From NCBI GenBank assembly GCA_021768245.1, contig JAETNO010000018.1:4466-68465 (forward strand): 64,000 bases of DNA, in the 5' to 3' direction. Position numbers and translations under genes: made by a program. The notes beneath the pieces are model-generated. The model worked only from the letters and a program-made list of their open reading frames with translations. It was not told the origin of the DNA and ran no database searches. The DNA comes from Bacteroidaceae bacterium. GTDB lineage: Bacteria; Bacteroidota; Bacteroidia; Bacteroidales; Muribaculaceae. Below, in pieces: positions 1 to 9,000 of the stretch. Numbering within the stretch: the stretch's first letter is position 1; each line of letters opens with the position of its first letter.

Positions 1-90
1 GAAATCATTGATTTTTGAGCTTTTGTTGTGGCAGCCTGTAAATGCCAGAGAAAGCAACAAAATCAGGCTTAAATTCTTTAATGCGTTCAT
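1..90 (-). CDS. Lipoprotein, N-terminal fragment (possible BtuF)
   Basis: Reading the minus strand from an ATG at 88-90 gives 30 codons running off the window edge. They encode a lipoprotein signal peptide with a hydrophobic core and the lipobox LAFTGC. It starts 11 bases after the btuB stop, so it is the next gene of the B12 operon. In Bacteroidetes the gene after btuB is often btuF, the periplasmic cobalamin-binding protein of the BtuFCD importer. That identity is an inference from position; the sequence shown supports only a lipoprotein. Confidence 0.6.
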   Translation of the reverse strand, partial: MNALKNLSLILLLSLAFTGCHNKSSKINDF

Positions 91-101
91 ATTGATGCAG
101 A

Positions 102-2180
102 TTATCGTTTACTATTTTTGTTTTTTCCGAACTTGGGTGTTATGCCGATGAATATCTCGAAATTGATGCCCGGCATGGGACGGGACAATACGGAAAGGTA
201 TTCTTCATCGAACAGGTTGTTGATGCTGCCCTTTAGCGACAGATCGGCCCATCGGAAAGAGAGCTGTTTTTCCAGTGTCACGTTATTCATGAAGTAAGGG
301 GGCAGATAGCCCGTCAGGGTATAGTCATTACTCGACATGGTATAACGCTGGCTGTAATAACACCATTTGTAAAGCAGGCTCCATGTCCGCCATGACAGAC
401 GTCCGGTCACCGTTGCGGAAAACTCCGGCACGTATGGCAACTGTTTGCCGACGGATTGGTCTGCCGGACTCATCGGTTCGCTCTCGTTGATCGAGGGAGT
501 CCACGAGAAAGTTCCGTTCATATCCAGTTTCCAGTCCTTTCCGAGCATTATATCAAGGTGGGCGTTGGTCTCTGCCCCGTAAGCATGTACCTTTTTGAGG
601 TTTCTGGGGGAGAAGAATCCCTTGGTTGTGGGTAGCCAGATGATCCAGTCGTCGATGTGCGAATCGAACCAGTTGATACCACCGCTCAAAGCATATACAT
701 TTTCTTTCCCCACCGAGAACGACAACCCCACGTCGTATGTGAAGCCGTGCTCGCTTTTCAGGTCGGGATTACCGCCCGGCAGAAAATAGAGGTCGTTCAG
801 CGTGGGAAAACGGTAGTTCCGGGAGATGGATGCTTTCGCCACGATATTGCCTTTTTTCGACAGTACCCCGTCGATGAAGAAAGCCGGGATAACCGGGGCC
901 CATTCCGTACCGAACATATCCTCGCGAAGGACAAGCGAGGCGGCAAAACGATCGACAGGCCGCCATTTCGCAGAAACGGAACCGGAAAACTCGACACGTC
1001 CCTTGTCATACCCGACAACAGCCTTGTTACCTTCCTGCGAGATGATATTTTTGTCCGCGCTTTCCACCAAATGCTGGTGTACGGAAACACCGGCCGTGAA
1101 CAGCCATTTCTCTGAAGGAGCATAATCCCCGTCCGCACTTCCGTAGAACGTGTTAATCTTACTGCGTGAGCGGGTCATCGAAGCCATTTCGCCGTTTCCC
1201 TTGTCCCGCTTGTAATCATAGGCCATCCATGTGTGTATATAGCCGCCTTTTACACCGACCTTCCATTTCTCCCGCACGCGATCCCACGAGAGGACGCCGC
1301 GAAACGTCTGCTCCCTTTGGCGGTTCTCGAAGTCCATGTCGTTCCCGTAATCCGTGCTGAGCATCGCCAGTTCCCGGTTAGAATTGATATACCAGGCGTT
1401 TAGCCCGAACTTGTCGCCTTCGCCCGTGTTATAATAAATTTCCTGCAAGACGTGCAGATCCTTATAAGCCCCGCTGCGGTTGCGTTCCGTCGGGTAATAG
1501 GAACCGATGATGTTCTTGTCCTCGTCATAGATGTTTTCCTTCTTGTCCCGGTTTCGGTATTTGTAGTCGTTGGGGGAAGAGGAATACACCACACGGGTGG
1601 AGGACTGCCAGTGTTTGTCACCGTAGGTCAGGCGGAGAAACTCGTCGAACGTGCTGAACGACCCCACTCCCTGCACGTACTGCAACCCGAACCCTTCATG
1701 GTTGGCCGGAGAAGTGGAGAGCCTGACCAGACCACCCAAGCCGCCGCCCGTTTCGTTTACCGATGACGTTCCGTGCAGCAGCGAGGCATCATCGATAAAG
1801 TAAGAAGGGATGGTGGAAAAATCCGTCATGCCCAGCATCGGGTTGTTAATGCGCATACCATTCCACGTCACTTGGGTATGCGAGGGAGAGGTACCCCGGA
1901 AAGCCACGGTGGATAACGTGGCGCGTCCGTAGTTCTTGACAAAAACGGATGAGTTGAATGTCAGCACATCGGCCATAGACAAGGCGATGTTCTCTTTCAT
2001 GGCGATGGAATCGAAACGGGTTCGTTGCACGCCTATATCCTTCATAGGTCGTTTGCCCACCACCGTAACCTCCGGAATACGTAGTACCCTTTTGGTAATG
2101 CTGACGGAATTTTTCTGCTGGGCGGCAAGCAGAAAGGGCAGGCTTACCCCCACGAACAATAGAATAAGATGTCTTTTCAT
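102..2180 (-). CDS. btuB: TonB-dependent outer-membrane receptor, BtuB-like
   Basis: 692 residues with an N-terminal signal peptide (to about residue 20). A TonB-box-like stretch and plug domain cover about residues 30-160, with the usual FRGTSPSHTQVTWNGMRIN plug signature. The rest is a 22-strand barrel type with repeated aromatic beta strands. It would carry cobamides across the outer membrane using TonB energy. The start is preceded on the minus strand by an AGGAGG-type ribosome site. The cobalamin riboswitch upstream and the adjacent BtuG beta-propeller give the substrate; TonB receptors cannot be assigned reliably by sequence alone. The protein has a lysine/asparagine-rich tail after the last aromatic strand. 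Confidence 0.88.
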   Translation of the reverse strand: MKRHLILLFVGVSLPFLLAAQQKNSVSITKRVLRIPEVTVVGKRPMKDIGVQRTRFDSIAMKENIALSMADVLTFNSSVFVKNYGRATLSTVAFRGTSPSHTQVTWNGMRINNPMLGMTDFSTIPSYFIDDASLLHGTSSVNETGGGLGGLVRLSTSPANHEGFGLQYVQGVGSFSTFDEFLRLTYGDKHWQSSTRVVYSSSPNDYKYRNRDKKENIYDEDKNIIGSYYPTERNRSGAYKDLHVLQEIYYNTGEGDKFGLNAWYINSNRELAMLSTDYGNDMDFENRQREQTFRGVLSWDRVREKWKVGVKGGYIHTWMAYDYKRDKGNGEMASMTRSRSKINTFYGSADGDYAPSEKWLFTAGVSVHQHLVESADKNIISQEGNKAVVGYDKGRVEFSGSVSAKWRPVDRFAASLVLREDMFGTEWAPVIPAFFIDGVLSKKGNIVAKASISRNYRFPTLNDLYFLPGGNPDLKSEHGFTYDVGLSFSVGKENVYALSGGINWFDSHIDDWIIWLPTTKGFFSPRNLKKVHAYGAETNAHLDIMLGKDWKLDMNGTFSWTPSINESEPMSPADQSVGKQLPYVPEFSATVTGRLSWRTWSLLYKWCYYSQRYTMSSNDYTLTGYLPPYFMNNVTLEKQLSFRWADLSLKGSINNLFDEEYLSVLSRPMPGINFEIFIGITPKFGKNKNSKR

Positions 2181-2198
2181 TTTTGTCCTCCTTCCTCG

Positions 2199-3265
2199 TT
2201 ATTTCCAGCAGAAAGCTCCCGGAATGATTCCCACGTAAAATTCATCGATCAGCTTGCCTTGCGGCGAATAGCGATACACGATACCTTGTTGCTGGTAATC
2301 AATAGCGTCGGCCACATATACCTCCCCGTTGTTGGGATTGACCGTAAGGCCGTAGTATTTGGTGTCCCGAAACTCCAGAAAAGGCCGGACGGGAACACGG
2401 TCGGCTTCCACCGGCATTCGCCAAATATCGTTGTTGATCCAGTAAAGTGTATCCCGTGTACCGTTGAGCTGGACTTCCGAAGGCCAGTCGCCCAGCTTAA
2501 ACTTGAACTGTTTCTCTACGGTGAAAGTCTCGGCGTCTATACGATAGAGAGACGGTGCCTCGTAACCGTATGGGCTGCCCTCGTAACCGCCATCCGTGAT
2601 GGTCCACATCTTGTTGTATTTGTCCATGACCAGCGAAGTAGGTTGTATGCCGATGGTCAGTTCGTCCACGACCTTGTCCGTCTCCGTGTCGATTTTCAGG
2701 ATGCGGTTCTGGTACGACCAGCAGTTCACATAGACGTACTTGCCGTATTGTACCATTTGTTCGGTGGAACCCGATTCCATGTCCATGTCTGGACATTCGA
2801 TATAGCCGGTAATCTCGTATGTCTTGGGGTTGATGATGAAGATACGGTAGTCCCATATCTGCGTCACATAGGCTTTCTCATCCGACAAAAATGGATATAC
2901 CGGGGTGAGGTGAAACCTGTGATACGGCCCACTTCCTTGAAAGTATTGATGTCGATGGCGAAAATCACATGCGAGTTGTTCACCACGATCCAGCCTATAC
3001 CGTCCCGGATAACCATAGACTGGGCCACATCGCCCAACTTGAACCCGTTGGCACGGTAAAACACTTCATTCTCCACTTCGCACGTGGCGGGATCGTAGTA
3101 GGAAAGCGTGGCATTGCTGTACTGGAAATTCCCCTCGTTGGTAATGAAAAGACCAGAGGCCGATACAGAGAAATCTTCCATCTCTCCGTAATCCCATTTC
3201 ATGCAACTGCCGAAAACTGGCAGGCAGAAAAGAAAAAGGCAAATCCGTTGTATTGTTCTGCTCAT
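2199..3265 (-). pseudogene. btuG: BtuG-type beta-propeller surface lipoprotein, split by a 1-base frameshift
   Basis: Two overlapping minus-strand reading frames encode the two parts of one YncE/DUF5074-like beta-propeller. The N-terminal part has a signal peptide with lipobox VFGSC and runs to ...SPRYIHF. The C-terminal part begins LSDEKAYVTQIWDYR and runs to the end. They meet at a run of five T (minus strand; A run at 2887-2891 on the plus strand), and one more T would join them into about 355 residues, the usual BtuG length. BtuG binds B12 at the cell surface and passes it to BtuB. The start at 3265 (or 3271) was chosen because the longer frame begins inside the hairpin at 3283-3310. The break may be a real mutation, a slippage site or a sequencing error. 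Confidence 0.82.
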
Positions 3266-3275
3266 TGTCATTCGG

Positions 3276-3310
3276 ATAAAAAAGAGTACCCGAATCATTA
3301 CGGGTACTCT
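3276..3310 (-). terminator. Intercistronic hairpin with T tract before btuG
   Basis: A perfect 10-bp stem (AGAGTACCCG / CGGGTACTCT, 3283-3292 and 3301-3310) with an 8-base loop is followed on the minus strand by a run of T. It lies between the repeat lipoprotein gene and btuG and has the form of an intrinsic terminator. It may lower btuG-btuB expression or stabilise the upstream mRNA end. Confidence 0.65.
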
Positions 3311-3326
3311 GGTTAAGGTATAAGGT

Positions 3327-5417
3327 TTAATCCTGCTGCGTATATTGTTTGTCCTTCATATTTTGGAAGGTTGGGTTATACCCACATTTCGTCACGCTCC
3401 AACTTTCCCCCGTAATCATTCCGTTTTCTATAAACTTGCCGAAGAAAGTGTAGTCGGTAAATTTCGTCAAACCGTCAAAAACAACCCCATGCAAGGTCTC
3501 CAACTTCTCCATGGAAAGTGTTTCCTGAGAAAGAGAAGTCGCACTTTTTATCTGTAGCGTACCATCTATAGTCTGTAATTTATCACAAGTAATGCCTGTT
3601 GCTTTATTAACGAACAACCCTTCACCTCCTACGTGAAGCAATTCCGGAATATCCAGCGATTTACTTTGTAAAGATATTGCTAACGAACCCTCTCCCTCTT
3701 TATAATATACAGGAGAAGCTGAACAACAAACTTTGGATAGTAAGGGCAAGTTACAACTGGTAAAATTTCCAGATAAATAGAACTGTCCTCCCACTTCTTT
3801 CAAGACTGGCATTGTGATTGAAGCAAACATGGGTATTTGGATATATCCATATCCATCTATGATTTCCAAGTCGGGAAATTTGGCATTGCTTCGCATTTGG
3901 CCTGTCACATTTAGATTTCCATATACATGTTGAATTGTCGATATGGTATAATCGGTATTGTTGGTGGTTGGCTTACAAGTGAAGTCTTTGATATTCTTGA
4001 ACGTGATTTCAGGGAACTTATTATTCGTGAGACTGGTGATGACAAAATTTACATTTGACAAATCTTCGGCTGTTTCAATTTTGGAGAGCTGCACCTTGTT
4101 TATAATTTCAATCTGGGGCGCTGTTTCTCCGAAGGTTTCAAATCGGGCGTTCGGCAACAGCAGTGTTCCGCTCACATCTTCAAGATAATCCAGCGTGATG
4201 CTTCCAAGTGTGGTGATCTTGCTCCAGTCGGGAAGTTGTTTGAGTGCCGTGAAATTCTTTATCTTTATCTGTCCCTTTATCGTTGTCAGTTTGTCCATTC
4301 CACCGAAAGCCTGAAGCACGTCATTTCGTTGGGGAACAAAACTACCGGTAGGAGGAGCTTCCATATTGGCTTCCATAATAATACTTCCGTTTACTGTTTC
4401 GATTTCCGGAAGGTTGATGGTTTCCAACATCACGGGGACGGTATGGAAATCAAGGCCACCGGTCTCTTTCAGCTTAAGGAAGCTCATGGAAGTCAGCTTG
4501 GCAAGATTGTTTACGAACAAGACCCCTCCGACACTTGTCAGTTCCGGTATTTCCAAAGACGCAATCGAACCGGCTGCTGTGTTCTCTTCATTGAGTCCTT
4601 GAAGATTCAGATCCTGACCTACAGTAGTCAGAACCGGAAACTCAAAACTCTGTAACGACGACGCATTGAACATCACGCTTCCTTCAATAGTTGCCAGTTT
4701 CTCGAATAGGACATACGTCACTTGGTCGTTATATACCGATATGTCTCCGGAGAGCGTTTCCAATGCTTTCATGGAAATCATGTGAAGTTCCGTAGCTTTC
4801 GAGGCGACATCGGTCGAACCTACCTGTAAACCTCCGGCAGAAACGATATTATCCAACCCTGTCAAGTCTGCACCGTTGTAACTGTTACGAATGACAATGT
4901 TGCCAGTAACCTCTTTCAAAGATGCCAATGCAGATATGTCAGTGATTTTTTCTGCCTCTTCCGCATCAGAGCCGATAATCAGGTTCCCTTTGACAACGGT
5001 TGTTTTGGTTGCGGCAAAAGAAGCTACCTCCTCGGTGGTCTTCAACTCCACATCTCCGTCAGATTCTATCTCGCTTTTCACGACCTTATAGGTATATTCG
5101 CGGGCATCTCCGTTATAGGATGTCACCCGGAAGGTTCGTTCGTTATCCCAGTCCGTTACCGTTTCAGGATCAGGTATGATTGTTGCAGAAGTTGTGTACT
5201 TGAATTCCACTTCGGCGTTGTTCAGCGATACCGTATAGGGAACGGTTATTGTTACTGTATTGTCCGTAATGTCGGCCGTGTACGATTTCCCGTCCACGGT
5301 CATCACGACCGATGTGATGAAATTTTCATCTGCATCTTCAGGTATAATTTCATCGTTTTTGTCACACGCTCCCAAAAAGAACAAGGATAGGAGCATGGGA
5401 AGAAAATAAATTTTCAT
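3327..5417 (-). CDS. Large surface lipoprotein with receptor-L/LRR-like repeats, B12 locus accessory
   Basis: 696 residues. The lipobox FFLGAC places the mature N-terminus at Cys18. Residues 30-110 look like a bacterial Ig-like domain (DUF5018-type wording VDGKSYTADITDN...). From about residue 130 to 660 there are repeated short units of the form xLxxLxxIxGxLxI, which predicts a beta-solenoid or receptor-L/leucine-rich fold. It lies between the riboswitch and btuB, so it is co-transcribed with B12 uptake genes. A role as an accessory surface protein for cobamide capture is an inference; no catalytic motif was seen. Two cysteine clusters (KVCCSASP, TKCGYNP) occur near the C-terminus. Confidence 0.75.
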   Translation of the reverse strand: MKIYFLPMLLSLFFLGACDKNDEIIPEDADENFITSVVMTVDGKSYTADITDNTVTITVPYTVSLNNAEVEFKYTTSATIIPDPETVTDWDNERTFRVTSYNGDAREYTYKVVKSEIESDGDVELKTTEEVASFAATKTTVVKGNLIIGSDAEEAEKITDISALASLKEVTGNIVIRNSYNGADLTGLDNIVSAGGLQVGSTDVASKATELHMISMKALETLSGDISVYNDQVTYVLFEKLATIEGSVMFNASSLQSFEFPVLTTVGQDLNLQGLNEENTAAGSIASLEIPELTSVGGVLFVNNLAKLTSMSFLKLKETGGLDFHTVPVMLETINLPEIETVNGSIIMEANMEAPPTGSFVPQRNDVLQAFGGMDKLTTIKGQIKIKNFTALKQLPDWSKITTLGSITLDYLEDVSGTLLLPNARFETFGETAPQIEIINKVQLSKIETAEDLSNVNFVITSLTNNKFPEITFKNIKDFTCKPTTNNTDYTISTIQHVYGNLNVTGQMRSNAKFPDLEIIDGYGYIQIPMFASITMPVLKEVGGQFYLSGNFTSCNLPLLSKVCCSASPVYYKEGEGSLAISLQSKSLDIPELLHVGGEGLFVNKATGITCDKLQTIDGTLQIKSATSLSQETLSMEKLETLHGVVFDGLTKFTDYTFFGKFIENGMITGESWSVTKCGYNPTFQNMKDKQYTQQD

Positions 5418-5431
5418 ACTTGTAATTTTTA

Positions 5432-7213
5432 TTATTTGGTTAGATCCTCAAAAGAAAATACCTCCGTAGAAACTTCACCCAGCCAGCCGCTTTTGGCCAG
5501 AACACCGCATTGTATTTTGATAAAGTCAATATATTGCAGATTGGCTTCCGTTCCATCGGCATGGATGGCATTGGAAATTTTGAAACCGTTCCTTTGTCCG
5601 CTTCCATCCACCGTACTGCCGCCTTCTATCTGGTCGTTTCCGAAATTATCCACGTACCCCCAGTCATAACTCTGATTATCCCAATAACCGGTTTGAGAAT
5701 CTTGGGTGTTGCGGGCGGCCAGACAAGTGCCTGTCAGGGTATAACTGTTTTCCGAAATCCAAGCCGGATAATAATAGTCTTGTGTATGATAAGCGGACAG
5801 ATAGTCTACCCAGCCGTTTCTACCGTCGGAACTGATCCATTGGACATCCATTTTTTTGCCTTCCGGACGGTAATAGGTCACTTCAAAATTCTGTATTGTT
5901 TCTTCCTTGCCTGCTTCAGATCCTTTCAGTTCGTACCACTCGTCATCCGGCAATCCGTTTCCGTTTATATCTTGCATGACCCATACGATACCCGGTTCGG
6001 AACTGCCGTCAAAGGCGTTCCCCTGAACACAGAAATCATATTGGTTACCCGAATTGGGAATACTGTGGTCGAAGCCGACGATGATATAACCCCCGAAAGA
6101 ACCTAAAGAGACGTGCAGTTTGTCTTTCAAACGCTGTGTTGCCCATGCGACAGCCGCTTCAGGGGATGTTTCGTTGCCGGTCATACCGCCTATCGTGCTC
6201 GTCTCGTTGATAAATTGGCCGGGAGCTGGGGTATATTCATAGACTTTATTCCAGAGCTTGGAACTTCCCGAAGCCCGGAAGCCGTCTTGTTCCTTTTTGT
6301 CCACACAAACGACTTTTACGGTGGCAGTGACAGCCGTTTTCCCTTTGTCGATATTCCTGCTTATTTTTTCCGTCGGTGTGTCTTCCGACACAGTACAGGA
6401 GACGGTGTATTCTCCGGGTGCGGACGGCGTGAACTTGAACATGCGTTCCACTTCTCCTTCCATGACCTGACCGTCCACACTCCACTCAAAACGGGGATTG
6501 TCGAAATACTCCAACAACGGACGCAGGAAAACAGGACGGTCGGCAAAAGTGTACCTGTCCGTGGATGTTTGCAGGTAAGACGGGGTCGGGAATTTGACAA
6601 CGTAGGGCATCGTTTCCACGACCTCTACGCTTACGTCTTTCGTTGTTGTCCCATCTATATTGGAAGCGTTGATTGTCACCGTATAAACACCGAGTTCTTT
6701 TTCATTGAAAGTATAAGTATTCTCGGTGGAAACGATTTTTCCTTCCCGTACCCATTCGATTTTGAACCCTTCGACATCCGAATGCTGAATATCGGGAGTA
6801 AATGTGTAATCGGTATTCCGGACGACTTTTAGCCCCTGCGAAGGTAGTGCCAGTGAGATGACCGGAGGGGTGAGTTCTTTCACTTCTACTTTCAGTTCCT
6901 CTTCGGCATAGCCTTCCGCATTGTCTACTCTTAGTTTGACATAAAAATCCCCGCATTCATTCCATGTACGTTGAAGAGACGGACCCGAAGAAACCAGCGT
7001 ACCGTCTATCGTCCAAGCAAAAAGAGCATCTTCAACATTCTGGTATGTCGGGGCGATAGTCAATTCGTGATCGACCTTGACCGTGTAAATACCGGTCTCG
7101 CTGTCAAGTTCTATTATAGGTTGTCCTCCTACTTCTTCGGTAATGACTTCATCCTTGTTGCAGGAGGTGAACAGCATACAGGCAGAAATAATAAAATAGT
7201 GAAAACGATGCAT
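5432..7213 (-). CDS. PKD-domain lipoprotein, candidate BtuH (B12-binding surface protein)
   Basis: 593 residues with lipobox LFTSC. Residues about 30-290 contain three PKD/Ig-like domains (for example YTVKVDHELTIAPTYQN, GVYTVTINASN, GEYTVSCTVSED). From about residue 310 there is a distinct globular domain rich in Gly, Trp and Tyr (GGYIIVGFDHSI, DINGNGLPDDEWYELKGSE, GWVDYLSAYH). BtuH of Bacteroides thetaiotaomicron is known to bind B12 through a unique C-terminal globular domain, and the layout and operon position here fit. The BtuH assignment is an inference; the alternative is an unrelated PKD surface protein in the same operon. Confidence 0.7.
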   Translation of the reverse strand: MHRFHYFIISACMLFTSCNKDEVITEEVGGQPIIELDSETGIYTVKVDHELTIAPTYQNVEDALFAWTIDGTLVSSGPSLQRTWNECGDFYVKLRVDNAEGYAEEELKVEVKELTPPVISLALPSQGLKVVRNTDYTFTPDIQHSDVEGFKIEWVREGKIVSTENTYTFNEKELGVYTVTINASNIDGTTTKDVSVEVVETMPYVVKFPTPSYLQTSTDRYTFADRPVFLRPLLEYFDNPRFEWSVDGQVMEGEVERMFKFTPSAPGEYTVSCTVSEDTPTEKISRNIDKGKTAVTATVKVVCVDKKEQDGFRASGSSKLWNKVYEYTPAPGQFINETSTIGGMTGNETSPEAAVAWATQRLKDKLHVSLGSFGGYIIVGFDHSIPNSGNQYDFCVQGNAFDGSSEPGIVWVMQDINGNGLPDDEWYELKGSEAGKEETIQNFEVTYYRPEGKKMDVQWISSDGRNGWVDYLSAYHTQDYYYPAWISENSYTLTGTCLAARNTQDSQTGYWDNQSYDWGYVDNFGNDQIEGGSTVDGSGQRNGFKISNAIHADGTEANLQYIDFIKIQCGVLAKSGWLGEVSTEVFSFEDLTK

Positions 7214-7225
7214 GATGTGTGGATT

Positions 7226-7268
7226 TTAGAAAAATAACAGGGATACCCCCGACAGAAGGGATATCCTT
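7226..7268 (-). terminator. Intercistronic hairpin before the PKD lipoprotein gene
   Basis: An 11-bp stem with one mismatch and one G-T pair (7239-7249 with 7258-7268) is followed on the minus strand by TGTTATTTTT. It lies between the DUF4465 gene and the PKD lipoprotein gene. It is weaker than the hairpin before btuG and could act as a partial terminator or mRNA-stabilising stem. Confidence 0.45.
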
Positions 7269-7277
7269 GTATTCTTT

Positions 7278-8195
7278 TTATTGTATGGTGATATCATCAA
7301 TACAGATATAAGCCGGAGTATTCAAACCGTATGCTCCCGAATCCGAACCCTCGAAGTTGAATTTCACACTTTGCACCCCTTCGGCATTGATTTCCCAATA
7401 ATCCCATGTCGTGATAGGATCAACCTGTTGTTGGCCGTTACGATAATCGGCTAAAAGACGTTTGTAAGTGCGGATCAGACCGCCATTCGCATCATAACAT
7501 TCCAGATTCACTTGGAAATACCCTTTCATCTCTTTCAGAGGAGTCGCTACCCCCGTAGAACCGAACTGATTACCATAAGTAATGACACCATAAGTGTATG
7601 AGGTGTTGCAGATCCACAGGCCGACCAATTTCCGGGGAACATTGAAATAAAATTCTGGTTTAGCCATCCATGCCTGATTGTAAGCATCCACATATCCGTA
7701 AACGACACCGAAATTGGAACCGCTGTGCCCGGCTTCCTTATTCTGTCCTTCCGCTTCCACCGCAGTGTTATAGACAGAACATTGGTTTAGATAAGAATAC
7801 CACCAGTCTCCGGTATTTCCCGACTGATTGGAGCGGATGTTCCAGTTGGAAAGTGCGATGCCGCCGCTGGAATACTCTGTGCTTCCACCTACAGTATTAA
7901 ACATTGAAAGGAAGAGATATTCTTCCGGAGTATTGTCGTAAATGGTGGTTACTTGAGGATACCCTTGGTACGAATAAAGATTTTCTCCGGCCGAGGTAGG
8001 TCCTGCTAACATGCCGGGATCGAAATCATCGAAAGTGATAGTTAAAGTACCGTCCGAATTTGTCACAGCACGGGTTTGCGAAGTTCCGGAATCAACCGGG
8101 TCCATCAAAAAGTCATCGTCCGAGCTACAGCCAGAGAACAAGGCGGTTGCGGTAAATAGACAGGCACCTGCCAGAAAGCGTAATTTTCTTTTCAT
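7278..8195 (-). CDS. DUF4465 lipoprotein, first gene of the B12 operon
   Basis: 305 residues. The signal peptide ends in lipobox LFSGCSSDDD, an acidic stretch after the Cys being typical of lipoprotein export to the cell surface in Bacteroidetes. The mature part matches the DUF4465 pattern: TITFDDFD near residue 53, GIALSNWN, W-rich segments, and a C-terminal YICIDDITIQ strand typical of beta-sandwich carbohydrate-binding-like folds. DUF4465 genes recur in Bacteroidetes loci that carry a B12 riboswitch, but their function is not established. As the first gene after the riboswitch it should be strongly repressed by cobalamin. Confidence 0.85.
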   Translation of the reverse strand: MKRKLRFLAGACLFTATALFSGCSSDDDFLMDPVDSGTSQTRAVTNSDGTLTITFDDFDPGMLAGPTSAGENLYSYQGYPQVTTIYDNTPEEYLFLSMFNTVGGSTEYSSGGIALSNWNIRSNQSGNTGDWWYSYLNQCSVYNTAVEAEGQNKEAGHSGSNFGVVYGYVDAYNQAWMAKPEFYFNVPRKLVGLWICNTSYTYGVITYGNQFGSTGVATPLKEMKGYFQVNLECYDANGGLIRTYKRLLADYRNGQQQVDPITTWDYWEINAEGVQSVKFNFEGSDSGAYGLNTPAYICIDDITIQ

Positions 8196-8235
8196 AGGTC
8201 ACTCATTTTAATGTAAAACATATTATTAACAAACA

Positions 8236-8275
8236 CAAAAAATTCCCGTTCGTGCGGACTTACACGAACGGGAAT
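8236..8275 (-). terminator. Intrinsic terminator of the cobalamin riboswitch
   Basis: A perfect 13-bp stem (ATTCCCGTTCGTG, 8263-8275 with 8242-8254) and an 8-base loop are followed on the minus strand by six T. It lies between the aptamer and the DUF4465 start codon, so it is the natural expression platform. Upstream segments AAGGAAT (plus 8311-8317) and ACGGG (near 8328-8334) could pair with its 5' arm as an anti-terminator; this pairing is a suggestion, not a calculated fold. Confidence 0.85.
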
Positions 8276-8334
8276 ATGTCTGTCTTCAAATATTGAATGG
8301 CCGATGAGCTATTCCTTATTTGATTACGACCCGT

Positions 8335-8545
8335 ATATCCCGCAGGTGTAAATCTCATTCCGGTCATGGCAGGTCTTCTGACTCGTCCCGGTCATCGTGC
8401 CTTCCCGGTATTACACCAGTGGCAAAAGTTCGATGTCCGTTTTTGTGGACTCACAGCAGCGGGTACTGTCCCGGATTTTCACCGGGTTCCCTTTTCATTC
8501 GGAAGGCGTAAACCTCCCGAAACCATTTCCCGACTGCAAAATTAT
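8335..8545 (-). promoter_or_regulatory. Cobalamin riboswitch
   Basis: The minus strand carries the conserved core in the right order: GGGAACCCGGTGAAAATCC, GGGACAGTACCCGCTGCTGTGA, GCCACTG, GGGAAGGC, and finally GTCAGAAGACCTGCC, the classic 3' end of the B12 aptamer (plus-strand form at about 8367-8385). In the presence of adenosylcobalamin or another cobamide it should shut off the genes downstream on the minus strand, which encode B12 capture and transport. The outer limits are approximate because the P1 helix was not folded. Confidence 0.95.
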
Positions 8546-8619
8546 CTATATTACATATCAATTCCAAATAATTCATAATATTAATAATAAAACACACAAA
8601 GCATGACAACCGTACTGTT

Positions 8620-8793
8620 TTAATTAGAGCATTCAAGTTTACGACAAACGAAGACGGTAATTATCATACACAATATCCATAAACCAACAAAACAGCTTGC
8701 CATTTTCCATAACAATGCGTTCTGGAATAGATAACTGTTAGCTGCAATTATGCAAGCAAAAAAAGCAGACAGAATAATGACTATTAATATCAT
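8620..8793 (-). CDS. Small two-helix membrane protein
   Basis: A 57-codon frame on the minus strand, ATG at 8791-8793 and stop at 8620-8622. It encodes a strongly hydrophobic N-terminal helix (MILIVIILSAFFACIIAA), a short polar loop with Gln, Asn and Lys, a second helix around GLWILCMIITVFVC, and a basic end. The pattern of two clean transmembrane segments with Lys/Arg at the C-terminus is unlikely in random AT-rich sequence. No clear ribosome site was seen and no family is recognised. It lies upstream of the riboswitch and would be transcribed toward it. Confidence 0.4.
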   Translation of the reverse strand: MILIVIILSAFFACIIAANSYLFQNALLWKMASCFVGLWILCMIITVFVCRKLECSN

Positions 8794-9000
8794 GCACCAG
8801 AAATTAATCCTATAAATTTATGGAAAACAAGTAAGGGAATGGAAGTTCCGTTGCCGCATGGATGCAGGTGAAGGACCTTCTCTTTTAACGTTGGATACGC
8901 CAATGCACGCCAACGGAAGACTCTGATATTATCTGTTTGGAAAGGATATAGGATGTGCGTTACTTTGTCGCATATTCAGAATCTTAAAAAGAATTTTAGT

